A stretch of DNA of 40,465 bases from assembly GCA_000435475.1 (NCBI GenBank), contig FR896043.1:1-40465 (forward strand). Reading direction: 5' to 3'. This DNA is from Cryptobacterium sp. CAG:338 (GTDB lineage: Bacteria; Actinomycetota; Coriobacteriia; Coriobacteriales; Eggerthellaceae). The notes beneath the pieces were generated by a model. That model had not been told where the DNA came from. It made no database searches and was given only the letters and a program-made list of their open reading frames with translations. A program made the translations under genes and the position numbers. This document shows, one piece after another, positions 1 to 8,044 of the stretch (positions are counted from its first letter, which is position 1; each line of letters starts with the position of its first letter).

Positions 1-410
1 TCCAAGCTATGATAGATATGCTCGAAACAAGCGTTTTCCGCTTGACGTCCCTTTTGACGTGTTCGTGCATCGAGTGATGATACTTCACCAAGCCAGTTGT
101 TTCTAAATTGTTCGAGCGCGTGTTTCATGGTGGAATATAGACGCTCACAGAAGGTTATAAGACTTTCTCCTTCACGGTAATTAAGGCAGGTTCGTGTTTC
201 TTCCGAGAAAGCAATGGTGGTCCAAAACTTTAGTATGACCTCTGTCACCAAAGCTGCTTTATCAGGGAAATAATTGTAAATACTTCCTACCGAAACCGAG
301 CATTCTTTAGCTATGGTGCGAATACTCAAGGACGAAAGACCGTGCTCACAGGCATAGTGGTAGGCGGTATCTACAATGGTTGTACGCATTTTTGCGGGTC
401 CTGCTGTCAT
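1..410 (-). CDS. TetR/AcrR family transcriptional regulator (partial, runs off left edge)
   Basis: About 136 residues are visible, translated from the reverse strand. The N-terminal helix-turn-helix is clear: residues around SIRTIAKECSVSVGSIYNYF match the TetR recognition helix, with the usual YNYF followed by DKAALV. The start ATG is at 410, with AAAGGA about 12 bases upstream. The C-terminal ligand domain continues outside the window. It is transcribed away from a membrane-protein gene at 570, and the shared spacer carries repeated TGAAC/GTTCA dyads, so it probably represses that neighbour and perhaps itself. The ligand cannot be told. Confidence 0.88.
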   Translation of the reverse strand, partial: MTAGPAKMRTTIVDTAYHYACEHGLSSLSIRTIAKECSVSVGSIYNYFPDKAALVTEVILKFWTTIAFSEETRTCLNYREGESLITFCERLYSTMKHALEQFRNNWLGEVSSLDARTRQKGRQAENACFEHIYHSL

Positions 411-516
411 AAGATCATGAGATCCTTTCTGAACATTTTCGTGGAGAGTTCAGGGAAATATACTCGCAAATCTCCTCTAAGATGTGTTTCTTGGTGAAGT
501 TTAACAATGATCCTCC

Positions 517-549
517 TACAATGAACAGTGTTCAGATGAACGTTGTTCA
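517..549 (+). promoter_or_regulatory. Putative -10 box and tandem TetR operator
   Basis: Two back-to-back palindromes lie at 522-534 (TGAACAGTGTTCA) and 537-549 (TGAACGTTGTTCA), with centres 15 bases apart. A TACAAT box at 517-522 touches the first. A looser dyad with the same half-sites, CTGAAC at 429-434 and GTTCAG at 448-453, sits in front of the TetR gene. Palindromes of this kind between a TetR gene and a divergent target are typical operators. No convincing -35 box was found for the + strand promoter. Confidence 0.65.
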
Positions 550-569
550 GAGTGAAACGAGGATCTCAA

Positions 570-1091
570 ATGCTTCGATTTTCAAACACTTTACATAAAG
601 AGAATAGCACGTACTCAGAGCAGGGAGCCATCTCTGCTCAAAAGCAGAAAAGCACTTCGTCTAAGAGAAAGCCACTGCAAGTAAAAAAGAATAACTTACT
701 GGTAATAGCGGCATTGGTGTGGATAGCGGCTGGAGTTAATATCTTGCATATTGGCTTAGAAGCCTATGCGGAAGGATATGCAAATCTTCTTAATGAGGCA
801 CTTTCGTTAGTAGTGGGTCTCGTATTTTGGTTTGGAACATTTTATCGGCTTACCAAAAAGCATACTGATCGGATCACGAATTACGAAGATCAACACCAGT
901 ATTTTTGGCGCTTCTTTGATTTGAAGTCTTTCATCATAATGGCGATTATGATGACGGGTGGAATTGCCTTACGTGTTTCGGGAGTTGCTCCTTCAATTTT
1001 TATTGCAGTGTTCTACACGGGATTAGGTACCGCTCTTGCCCTTGCGGGTGTACTGTTTGCCCGCAATAGAGTAAAGCTGGCTTTTGCTTAA
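570..1091 (+). CDS. Four-helix membrane protein, probable TetR target
   Basis: A 173-residue protein with a basic, Ser/Lys-rich N-terminus (1-40) and four hydrophobic stretches at about 42-64, 72-92, 119-136 and 140-163. I do not recognise the family. The ATG at 570 is chosen because GAGG lies about 8 bases upstream. An in-frame TTG at 543 lies inside the second operator palindrome and has no ribosome site. The divergent TetR gene and the operators directly upstream suggest induction by a small molecule or membrane stress. A transport or envelope role is only an inference. Confidence 0.75.
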   Translation: MLRFSNTLHKENSTYSEQGAISAQKQKSTSSKRKPLQVKKNNLLVIAALVWIAAGVNILHIGLEAYAEGYANLLNEALSLVVGLVFWFGTFYRLTKKHTDRITNYEDQHQYFWRFFDLKSFIIMAIMMTGGIALRVSGVAPSIFIAVFYTGLGTALALAGVLFARNRVKLAFA

Positions 1092-1172
1092 TCAAGTGAG
1101 GTTGTTGATTTGCTTTTGATGACGATCGAGTTTCCGATATAGAGAGAAGTAGTTCAAAATTGTGAGTTTTAC

Positions 1173-1230
1173 GGCTCAGTCTCATGGAGGGGACTGAGCC
1201 GTTTGTCTCATGGAGTGGACTGAGCCGTTT
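1173..1230 (+). terminator. Hairpin terminator with a duplicated 3-prime arm
   Basis: GGCTCAGTC at 1173-1181 pairs with GACTGAGCC at 1192-1200, followed by GTTT. The 26 bases at 1179-1204 are then repeated at 1205-1230 with one mismatch (G1190 against T1216), giving a second copy of the 3-prime arm. It lies downstream of the membrane protein that ends at 1091. Confidence 0.6.
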
Positions 1231-1375
1231 CGTTGATTTCGCTGATTGGAAATTTTGTCTGGTCGAAGTTTGGTAATACTGGTGAGTGAAACGGGTATTA
1301 TTAGGGGCATGGCCTATAAAGAAGGACTAGAACTTGCGGTAAAGCAGTAGTTCTACTGAACGTTTAGGGGATCTT

Positions 1376-1921
1376 ATGCTTAATGAAACCATTCGATCAA
1401 TGACAAAAGAACAGCTTCTTGAGCTGATGGAAATAGATGCAAAGGATAGCGTGGCACTTGACGGAGTATGGTTTCAGTCAATAGAGCGCAAGTTTGGCAT
1501 GGATGAAGCGATGTACCACGATCAGGAAGCATGGAAGCGTTTTTCTCCTGTAGAGGCACGTCGTATTAAAAAGTTTCTGGGACTGGGCGAGCATCCAGGT
1601 TTGGAAGGTTTGGCTAAGGCGTTGCCTCTTCATATTATAGATCGTGCAAATACTTGTGAGGTGATCAAAGAAGAGGGACGCGTTGTTAATCGCGTGATAG
1701 ATTGTCGTGTGCAGTCGGCGCGCTCTCGAAAGGGTATGGAATATCACCCTTGTAAGCTTGCAGCGATTTATGAGTATAGCTGTTTTGCATCAGCGATCGA
1801 TGATCGAATTGAGTGCCGCTGCTTGAGCTGTTATCCAGATGTAACCGATGAAACCTGTTCTTGTTCATGGGAATTCACGTTACGGGAAAGCTCTGATTCC
1901 GAGCAGGCAAGTGAGGAATAA
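1376..1921 (+). CDS. DUF6125-like Cys-rich protein
   Basis: A 181-residue soluble protein. The central LEGLAKALPL stretch and the Cys-rich C-terminal half resemble the DUF6125 family of anaerobes, recognised from memory and not searched. Nine cysteines fall between residues 94 and 163, including C-x-C-x2-C at 147-152 and C-x-C at 161-163, which suggests bound metal or an Fe-S cluster. AGGGGATCTT precedes the ATG, a good ribosome site. Only three bases separate it from the zinc-ribbon gene downstream, so the two form an operon. Function unknown. Confidence 0.75.
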   Translation: MLNETIRSMTKEQLLELMEIDAKDSVALDGVWFQSIERKFGMDEAMYHDQEAWKRFSPVEARRIKKFLGLGEHPGLEGLAKALPLHIIDRANTCEVIKEEGRVVNRVIDCRVQSARSRKGMEYHPCKLAAIYEYSCFASAIDDRIECRCLSCYPDVTDETCSCSWEFTLRESSDSEQASEE

Positions 1922-1924
1922 GCA

Positions 1925-2821
1925 ATGTATTGTACGACATGCGGAAAAGAAATAGAGCCAGGCGCGCGTTTTTGCAATCATTGTGGTGCACCGATTGAAA
2001 GCCAAATGAATGAATCTGCAGGGAATTCTTTTGAGAAAACCGTGCCTTTGAATACTTCGGATGCTGCTTCTTCTGAAAATGCACCAGTATCTTCTGCCTC
2101 GAGCAAAAGGACTCCACTTTCTAGAAATGCCAAGATTGGCATTGCGATTGGGGTAGTAGCAATTGTCGTGCTGGTGATAATCGCCCTCGTTTTTTTGCTG
2201 CCTAATCAGTCGCAGGATAATTCGACACCGACCGAAAGTGAAACAAAAACTACCGTTATTGATCGAACTGAGCCTCAAGATCAGTCTCAAGATCAAAATT
2301 CTGGTCAATCTTCTTCTCAAGATACCGCAAGTGATGCCGACGCTTCAGAAAATAGTTCGCAGAGCGGTACAGCTTCTGATGCGTATAGCGAATCTTCAAT
2401 TGAAGGTTATACCCTCTATACTAATGGGCGTTTTGGTTATAGCATTGCGTATCCTAATTACTATCTTGTTCCCTATGTTTCAGAAAATGGATCAGGGATT
2501 ACCATCGAAGATAACAACGATGACGAAATTAGAATCGATGTATGGGGAAATAACAATTCTGCGGGAGAAACACTCGATGAGCGTTTCTTAAGCTTGGTGG
2601 AAACCGTTGGAATCGAAGGATACACCGCGTCAGGTGATACTTGGTATGTGTATTCATACGAAGCTAATGGACGCGTTATATACACGAAGGAGTATGTGGG
2701 CTCAGGAAGCATTGCAACTATGAGTATTTCTTATCCACGCTCAATGTCTTCAGTAGGTGATGCTTTGGTTGAAGCAGTAGCACCGACTTTTGAACCTGGA
2801 GATACCTCGGTTGCTCATTAA
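1925..2821 (+). CDS. Zinc-ribbon, single-pass membrane protein with extracellular domain
   Basis: 298 residues. The N-terminus is a zinc ribbon with ligands C3, C6, C17 and C20 (MYCTTCGKEI...FCNHCG). One transmembrane helix spans about 71-92, followed by a low-complexity Ser/Gln/Asp/Thr linker (95-158) and a folded domain of about 140 residues rich in Tyr and Gly. The ribbon would face the cytoplasm and the C-terminal domain the outside. This architecture is common in Gram-positive bacteria and is usually unassigned. GAGGAA lies just before the ATG. The stop overlaps the start of the next, broken gene as TAATG. Confidence 0.8.
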   Translation: MYCTTCGKEIEPGARFCNHCGAPIESQMNESAGNSFEKTVPLNTSDAASSENAPVSSASSKRTPLSRNAKIGIAIGVVAIVVLVIIALVFLLPNQSQDNSTPTESETKTTVIDRTEPQDQSQDQNSGQSSSQDTASDADASENSSQSGTASDAYSESSIEGYTLYTNGRFGYSIAYPNYYLVPYVSENGSGITIEDNNDDEIRIDVWGNNNSAGETLDERFLSLVETVGIEGYTASGDTWYVYSYEANGRVIYTKEYVGSGSIATMSISYPRSMSSVGDALVEAVAPTFEPGDTSVAH

Positions 2822-3402
2822 TGCTAGATGAAATGATAGATATCAGTGCCGAAATTGTCCCTAGATCTCTTTTAGAGAAATAGGGAGACAGTGTTTGCAC
2901 TACTCCCGTTAATCCTTTTGATATTGTGTATACCTACGATAAGGAAAAGGATTTAGTAACGAACAAATCAAATACCGATATAAGCGCTTATCATGCTCCG
3001 CAGTGTGAACAGCTTGCGAATGACCTATATCGCTTATCGGTGTTTTACCCGCAAACAAAAAACTACGTAAATACCTACTTGATTCATACTCCTGAACGCA
3101 GTCTGCTGATTGATACTGGAAGCAGAGATGACGAATCGTTTTTCTCACTCGAGTACCTATTATTTCACCTATCAAGGGAAAAGACGCCATTGGGAAGATT
3201 ATCCTGTGGCGTTTCATTGGACGTTGATGGTGGAAATGGTCGCTTACTTACGTCATCTTTTGACGAAGAATGAAGTGAAGTTTCGTCAAACGACAAGTGG
3301 ATGTATCTTTACGCTGGCGGACGTCTTTTAGCCGTTAGCACCCTAAAGAAGTGTAAGATTTATGACTCGACCTTGACTTATCGCTATAAGCTTACAGAAT
3401 AG
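2821..3402 (+). pseudogene. Decayed metallo-beta-lactamase-fold gene
   Basis: An ATG at 2821 overlaps the preceding stop (TAATG), so this was probably the third gene of the operon. Its frame runs 20 codons to a TAG at 2881-2883 and then stays open to 3273, encoding YLIHTPERSLLIDTG, a typical beginning of an MBL-fold hydrolase. Coding sense then appears to move to a second frame (about 3160-3290) and a third, ending in YAGGRLLAVST...YKLTE at the TAG 3400-3402. The HxHxDH metal motif is missing. One nonsense change plus at least two frame changes make this a pseudogene; an internal deletion is likely. Confidence 0.7.
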
Positions 3403-3445
3403 GAACTGCTTGCACGGAGGGCGAGTTATCCAAAGAAGAGATAAC

Positions 3446-3496
3446 AAGCTGGATAAGGCACAGGCTGAAATGCCTGCATCTTATCCAGCTTTTTTA
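3446..3496 (+). terminator. Strong rho-independent terminator
   Basis: AAGCTGGATAAG (3446-3457) pairs perfectly with CTTATCCAGCTT (3480-3491), and a run of T follows directly. It closes the DUF6125/zinc-ribbon/MBL operon. Confidence 0.9.
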
Positions 3497-3610
3497 CGCT
3501 TGTGAGCTTATGCGCTCGTAAGCCTAAACCTCATGGAGGACCTAAGGTTACCAAGGTGTTTTAGGTATTATTAGCTGTTTTTGAAGACGTGATTGAAAGG
3601 GAAATGAATC

Positions 3611-5509
3611 ATGGGTCTTACGCGCCAGCAAACTACTATGATTGCGGTACTGCTCGCTGGAGCATTTTTAGTGGTGTTGAATCAGACGTTACTGACACCT
3701 GCGTTGCCTACCATCATGTCCCATTTGAATGTGAATGCTACAACGGTTCAATGGTTGACGAGCGGATACGCTTTAGTTGAAGCAGTAATTATTCCTCTTA
3801 ATGCTTATTTGATCGGGCGCTTTTCTACGCGTAAGCTGTTTATCGGTGGAATGCTGCTATTTGCTGCAGGGTCTGCTCTTTGTGCGAGTGCCCCAAGTTT
3901 TCCGTTTTTGTTGCTAGGGCGCGTTATGCAGGCTTGCGCAACTGGTGTGGTAATGCCTATGGTGTTCGCCCTTATTTTACTTATTTTCCCGCGAGAAAAT
4001 CGCGGTGTTGGTATGGGCTTAGTCGGCTTGATCATTAGTTTTGCTCCCGCAATGGGGCCTTCTGTTTCTGGTGTCCTGGTGGATAGTATTGGCTGGCGTG
4101 CTCAATTTGTTCTTGTAGTTTGCTTAGCTCTTTGTGTAGTAGTTGCAGCTCTTTTGGCCCTGAAAAAATTCGAAGGTTTTGACCGCACTACGTTTGATGG
4201 ACTATCGGTTGTACTTATTGCGGCAGGTATGGTGTGCTTGCTCTATGGTATTTCCACTTCTACCTCTAGCCCAACGCCAATACTGCCCATAGTGCTGATT
4301 GTGGTAGGTCTCGCCGTTATTGTTCTATTCTTCCGTCGTCAGGTAAAGCTTGAAAATCCTATTTTGCAAGTGCAAGTTTTGAGACATCGGGAATTTTTGA
4401 TCATTGCGATAATTATTTTGTTTCTTGAAGGGGTACTCATTGGAGGAAGCGTATTATTCCCGCTCTATATTCAAAACGCCCTTCAAGCTTCAGCTACCGT
4501 CTCGGGACTCATCATGCTGCCGGGTGCGCTTATCGGTGCCTTTTTCGGACTGCTTTCAGGCAAGCTTTTTGATAAATACGGTGTACGTGGTATTTCTGTC
4601 ACGGGTGCGTTGGTTTTGCTTGCTGGTGGCATAAGCTACGTATTACTTGGTGGTGCAACGTCTTTATTGTTAGCTTGTATTGCATACACCATTGTTACGC
4701 TGGGTATTCAGGCGCTTATCACTCCGCTTAATACATGGGGTATCAATTCTCTTCCCAACAACGAACTTCCGCACGGTAATGCAATTATTGCCACAATTGA
4801 ACAGGTGGGAAGTTCTTTGGGTACCGCTTTTGTAGTTAGCCTAACGGCGTTATCGTCGTTATATGCGCCACCAGAAATGCCTGTTCAGGAAGTATCGTAT
4901 ATCGGTTGTCATTTTGCTTTCATTGGTATGCTGCTTCTTATTTCGGTAATAGCAATTTTGATATTGATATTTGTCCGCGATAAAAAGAAAACGTCCATGA
5001 GTGCAGCGGTGGAATCGGGTGCAATTCCAGGAATTGATCGTCCTTGGTTGGTCTCAGATATCATGAACACAAACCCAAGCACTCTTCCGGCAACGGCGAA
5101 AATTCGTGACGCAATCGCAATTATGCAAGAAACCGAAACAAATGGCGTTCCTTTGGTAGATGATGCGGGCAAAGTGGTTGGCTTTCTTTCTGATGGCGAC
5201 ATACTAAAGTATTTGTCGCGTCATGAATCTTCTCAAACCGATGGTGTGAGCTACATTATTATGCTGGAGACCGATAGCTTTCAGGATCGTATTAGGTCGG
5301 TATATGATCTTGATGCGATGCGCCTTGCGACAAAATCGGTCATTACGGTAGATGCGCATGAGCACGCAGACTTAGCATTCCGTACTCTATCCGACAAAAA
5401 GATTAAGAAAGCCCCAGTGATTCACGAGGGGAAACTCGTTGGTACCCTCAGTCGTCGCAACATTATGAAAGCACTTAACATTATGGAACAGGCAATGGAA
5501 ACGAAATAG
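3611..5509 (+). CDS. DHA2-type MFS efflux pump fused to a C-terminal CBS domain pair
   Basis: 632 residues, whereas EmrB/QacA-type pumps usually have about 450-520. Residues 1-460 are a multi-helix major facilitator; SGYALVEAVIIPLNAYLIGRFSTRK is the EmrB-like first-loop region with motif A. After the last helix (about 435-460) comes a cytoplasmic tail, 475-630, holding two CBS motifs: SDIMNTNPSTLPATAKIRDAI... with VVGFLSDGDILKYL, and SVITVDAHEHADLAF... with LVGTLSRRNIMKAL. CBS pairs bind adenine nucleotides and gate transporters such as ClC, MgtE and OpuA, so the pump may sense cell energy; that is inference. AAAGGGA supports the ATG at 3611 over the one at 3604. It stands alone between two terminators. 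Confidence 0.9.
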   Translation: MGLTRQQTTMIAVLLAGAFLVVLNQTLLTPALPTIMSHLNVNATTVQWLTSGYALVEAVIIPLNAYLIGRFSTRKLFIGGMLLFAAGSALCASAPSFPFLLLGRVMQACATGVVMPMVFALILLIFPRENRGVGMGLVGLIISFAPAMGPSVSGVLVDSIGWRAQFVLVVCLALCVVVAALLALKKFEGFDRTTFDGLSVVLIAAGMVCLLYGISTSTSSPTPILPIVLIVVGLAVIVLFFRRQVKLENPILQVQVLRHREFLIIAIIILFLEGVLIGGSVLFPLYIQNALQASATVSGLIMLPGALIGAFFGLLSGKLFDKYGVRGISVTGALVLLAGGISYVLLGGATSLLLACIAYTIVTLGIQALITPLNTWGINSLPNNELPHGNAIIATIEQVGSSLGTAFVVSLTALSSLYAPPEMPVQEVSYIGCHFAFIGMLLLISVIAILILIFVRDKKKTSMSAAVESGAIPGIDRPWLVSDIMNTNPSTLPATAKIRDAIAIMQETETNGVPLVDDAGKVVGFLSDGDILKYLSRHESSQTDGVSYIIMLETDSFQDRIRSVYDLDAMRLATKSVITVDAHEHADLAFRTLSDKKIKKAPVIHEGKLVGTLSRRNIMKALNIMEQAMETK

Positions 5510-5539
5510 GTTTGTGCTTACCTGTCCTTGGTGTTTAAT

Positions 5540-5617
5540 AAGGCAACTTGGTTTGTGAAGGAAAACTTTGAAGCGATTAAGTGTAAAAGTTTACCTGAAG
5601 AGGCCAAGTTGCCTTTT
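5540..5617. terminator. Long-loop bidirectional terminator
   Basis: A perfect 12-bp inverted repeat, AAGGCAACTTGG (5540-5551) with CCAAGTTGCCTT (5604-5615), encloses 52 bases that contain a smaller stem (AAACTTT with AAAGTTT). TTTT follows on the + strand and a T-rich stretch on the - strand. It lies between two convergent MFS genes. Confidence 0.7.
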
Positions 5618-5649
5618 CGTATGCAAAAGGCAGTCTTTGTTGTAAGAGC

Positions 5650-6933
5650 CTAGGTATTGCTTTTTGTTTCATTATTGGTGTCGAGTGCGCGAATATTTTT
5701 ACTAAACCAAGCAAGCGCACAGCAGAGAGCAACTAACGTACCGCATACTATAAACCAGGTAGTTATGCCAATTGCTTCGGCAATAAAGCCAGAGAAAGAA
5801 AGCCCTATAGGTGCAGCTAAAGAAGATCCTGCTAAAAAGATGCCCATAACGCGACCGAATTTTTCATCAGGGGTTCGTTTTTGCAGTATAGGCATAATAG
5901 GTGCATTGTAGCAGCCGATTGCTGCAGCACTTATTCCTACAAGAACGGCGAATAAAGGAAATTGATCTGACTGTAAAAAGCCACAAGCGGCAAGAGAAAG
6001 ACCGAGTACTACTCCCGAAACGATAATTAAAGGTACCCGTCGTGATCCGCCGCCCCAAATGAGAATTGCGGCAGATCCGATCAGCAGACCGATTCCAAAT
6101 ACTGCTTCAACTAAAGAGGCTTGAAAACCATCACCTTTAAAGTGCTCGTAGGTCATCAAGGGATCTAGAGATGATACGGGCATAAATAAGAGCATAGTAA
6201 ACATGACAAGGAGCATAAGGTTGCGTAATCCTTTATCGCGAAGAATGAAACGACAACCTTCTTTCATTTCTTGAAGAACTGATTTCTGTTCAGAAGCATG
6301 GGGGGAATTTAAGGTAATGCGAACTGCGCCAAGACAGCAGCAGGCAAGAGCTGCACAGGCGGCGTCAAGAAGCATGACTCCCTGTAATCCAATAAAGGTG
6401 TATAAGAGAATGCCTAATGCGGGTCCAATGACAGTGGATAAACTGGTTATAGTTTGATCCATGCTATTTATGCGTATAAGATGTCGCTCGGGCACAAGGT
6501 GAGGCATGAGAGCAGACATGGCAGGGCCATGAAAGGCTTGCCCGCCGGTACGCACAGCTAAAAGAAGAAGCATCAACGGCACGCTTAAATGACCCGACAT
6601 AATTACCAGAGCAAGAACGAGTGAAAAGATGCCAGCACTTCCGTCAGCTAGGATGATGACATGTTTTCGATTGTATCGATCAGCTGCTACTCCTCCAAAG
6701 GGACTCAAGAGAGCAACCGGCAAAAGCGCAGCCATAGACGCCAACGAGAGCCATATTGCTGAAGAGGTGGTTTCTGTGATGTACCACATAGCGGCAAAAC
6801 TCGCTGCTACGGTTGCGAAGATAGAAAGCGCTTGACCGCACCAGATAATGGCAATAACGGAAATCCAATTGCGGGGAAGAGGATTACCTGCAGCATTTGT
6901 CTCTGCAGGTGCTTCTGGTTTTGAGTGTTTCAT
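5650..6933 (-). CDS. MFS transporter, EntS/DHA3-like exporter
   Basis: 427 residues with about 12 hydrophobic segments. GGVAADRYNRKHV near residue 80 is MFS motif A. The region around TPDEKFGRVMGIFLAGSSLAAPIG near the C-terminus matches the MFS_3/EntS group (self-protection and siderophore or macrolide exporters). GAAAGAG lies about 10 bases before the ATG. The gene is divergent from a MerR-type regulator at 7050 and a MerR-like promoter lies between them, so export of a toxic compound sensed by that regulator is the likely job. The substrate is unknown. Confidence 0.87.
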   Translation of the reverse strand: MKHSKPEAPAETNAAGNPLPRNWISVIAIIWCGQALSIFATVAASFAAMWYITETTSSAIWLSLASMAALLPVALLSPFGGVAADRYNRKHVIILADGSAGIFSLVLALVIMSGHLSVPLMLLLLAVRTGGQAFHGPAMSALMPHLVPERHLIRINSMDQTITSLSTVIGPALGILLYTFIGLQGVMLLDAACAALACCCLGAVRITLNSPHASEQKSVLQEMKEGCRFILRDKGLRNLMLLVMFTMLLFMPVSSLDPLMTYEHFKGDGFQASLVEAVFGIGLLIGSAAILIWGGGSRRVPLIIVSGVVLGLSLAACGFLQSDQFPLFAVLVGISAAAIGCYNAPIMPILQKRTPDEKFGRVMGIFLAGSSLAAPIGLSFSGFIAEAIGITTWFIVCGTLVALCCALAWFSKNIRALDTNNETKSNT

Positions 6934-6975
6934 AGCTACTCTTTCGTTTTACGCATTGTTCTTACGACGATTCTT

Positions 6976-7006
6976 ACGATAAACTGTGGGGTAACAACAC
7001 GGTCAA
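6976..7006 (-). promoter_or_regulatory. MerR-type promoter with long spacer, driving the MFS gene
   Basis: On the - strand, TTGACC (7006-7001) is followed after 19 bases by TATCGT (6981-6976). A dyad, ACTGTG (6983-6988) and CACGGT (6998-7003), lies between and over the -35 box. Promoters with 19-20 base spacers and a central dyad are the hallmark of MerR activation. The match is by eye and the dyad is 5 of 6. Confidence 0.4.
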
Positions 7007-7049
7007 GCACCTTTTTGATATTCTTTGATCTTGATTAAGAGGGGATAGT

Positions 7050-7955
7050 ATGGACCCTTTATTAAAATCGGGAGAGTTCGCTCAATTGTGTCGCACCACA
7101 AAAGAGACCCTGCGTCATTATGCCAAAATAGATTTGCTTTCTCCTTCAATCCGTGCAAAGAATGGGTATAACTACTACGCATTTACCCAGTTTGCTGATT
7201 ATGCTCTTATTTCAGCACTTCAAAGTACGGGTTTGTCACTCAGTCAGATTCGAACTTATTTAATGAATCCTTCAAGTTCGTCGTTAAAGGTTTTACTGGA
7301 AGAAAGAATTGAATCTATTGATAAGCAAATCAATGAATTGGAACGAAAACAGCAGGTACTAAAAGGGGCACTTAATCAAGCTCAAAAACTTGATTCTTGG
7401 TTCGATGATTCAATCTCTATCACACCTGAAGGATATAGGTGGCGGATAGTTCAATGTCCAGAAGAGTATTTTCTCGAAACATCGGTGGCGTATACCCAGG
7501 GTAAAGAAGATGATTTCATATCTTCCCTCATAGACCATGTATCGTATTGCGAAAATCAAGGTTGGACGGCAACATTTCAGGAAGCTTATCGAATTGATGA
7601 AGCTCATGTTGTGTCAGGTGATTATGCGGGAGGCTTCTGTGCTGAAGAATGTATACCGAGGCGAATTGAATCGTCGCGATTACGGATGAAGCCAGCGGGC
7701 ACCTATCTCCAATGGCTTAATCGCATTGATTTAACAATGCTCGTCGATGATGAGGGAGAAACTCCGGAAATTGTTGCAGGAGACTTTTCTTCTTCAGAAG
7801 ATAATCCTATGTTTGCCGCCTATGATGCGCTCCATACGTTTGCCACAGAGCAAGGAATCACGTTGGTGGGCGACTTGTATGACGTTGTTTTGTCTCTCTA
7901 TGGTGGCAGCTTTAAAGAAGCGATATATACTGAAGTATCAAGGCGAATACGATAA
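7050..7955 (+). CDS. MerR family regulator with GyrI-like effector domain (BmrR-like)
   Basis: 301 residues. The winged helix-turn-helix occupies 1-75 (LLKSGEFAQLCRTTKETLRHYAKIDLLSP), with the MerR pattern of RHY and YNYY. A coiled-coil dimer helix spans about 80-125 (ERIESIDKQINELERKQQVLK). The rest, about 130-300, resembles a GyrI-like drug-binding fold, as in BmrR. AGAGGGGA precedes the ATG. It is divergent from the MFS exporter, the standard arrangement for a drug-induced pump. There is no metal-binding Cys pair in the dimer helix, so an organic ligand is likelier than a metal. Confidence 0.88.
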   Translation: MDPLLKSGEFAQLCRTTKETLRHYAKIDLLSPSIRAKNGYNYYAFTQFADYALISALQSTGLSLSQIRTYLMNPSSSSLKVLLEERIESIDKQINELERKQQVLKGALNQAQKLDSWFDDSISITPEGYRWRIVQCPEEYFLETSVAYTQGKEDDFISSLIDHVSYCENQGWTATFQEAYRIDEAHVVSGDYAGGFCAEECIPRRIESSRLRMKPAGTYLQWLNRIDLTMLVDDEGETPEIVAGDFSSSEDNPMFAAYDALHTFATEQGITLVGDLYDVVLSLYGGSFKEAIYTEVSRRIR

Positions 7956-8044
7956 ACGCGTAATCTCGATAGTTCTAAGCTCTTCGAAAACGTGAATTTC
8001 TAGGGGCTTCATATTAGAGTTAACCGATTTAAAAGGAGTTCACC

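Noticed and set aside
1880..2320. A 146-codon - strand frame opposite the zinc-ribbon gene
   Set aside because: Antisense shadow of a gene with clear zinc-ribbon and membrane segments; Arg/Cys-rich composition with no motif.
2881..2883. TAG read as pyrrolysine or recoding in the MBL-like gene
   Set aside because: The frame breaks twice more downstream and the metal motif is absent, so simple decay explains it better.
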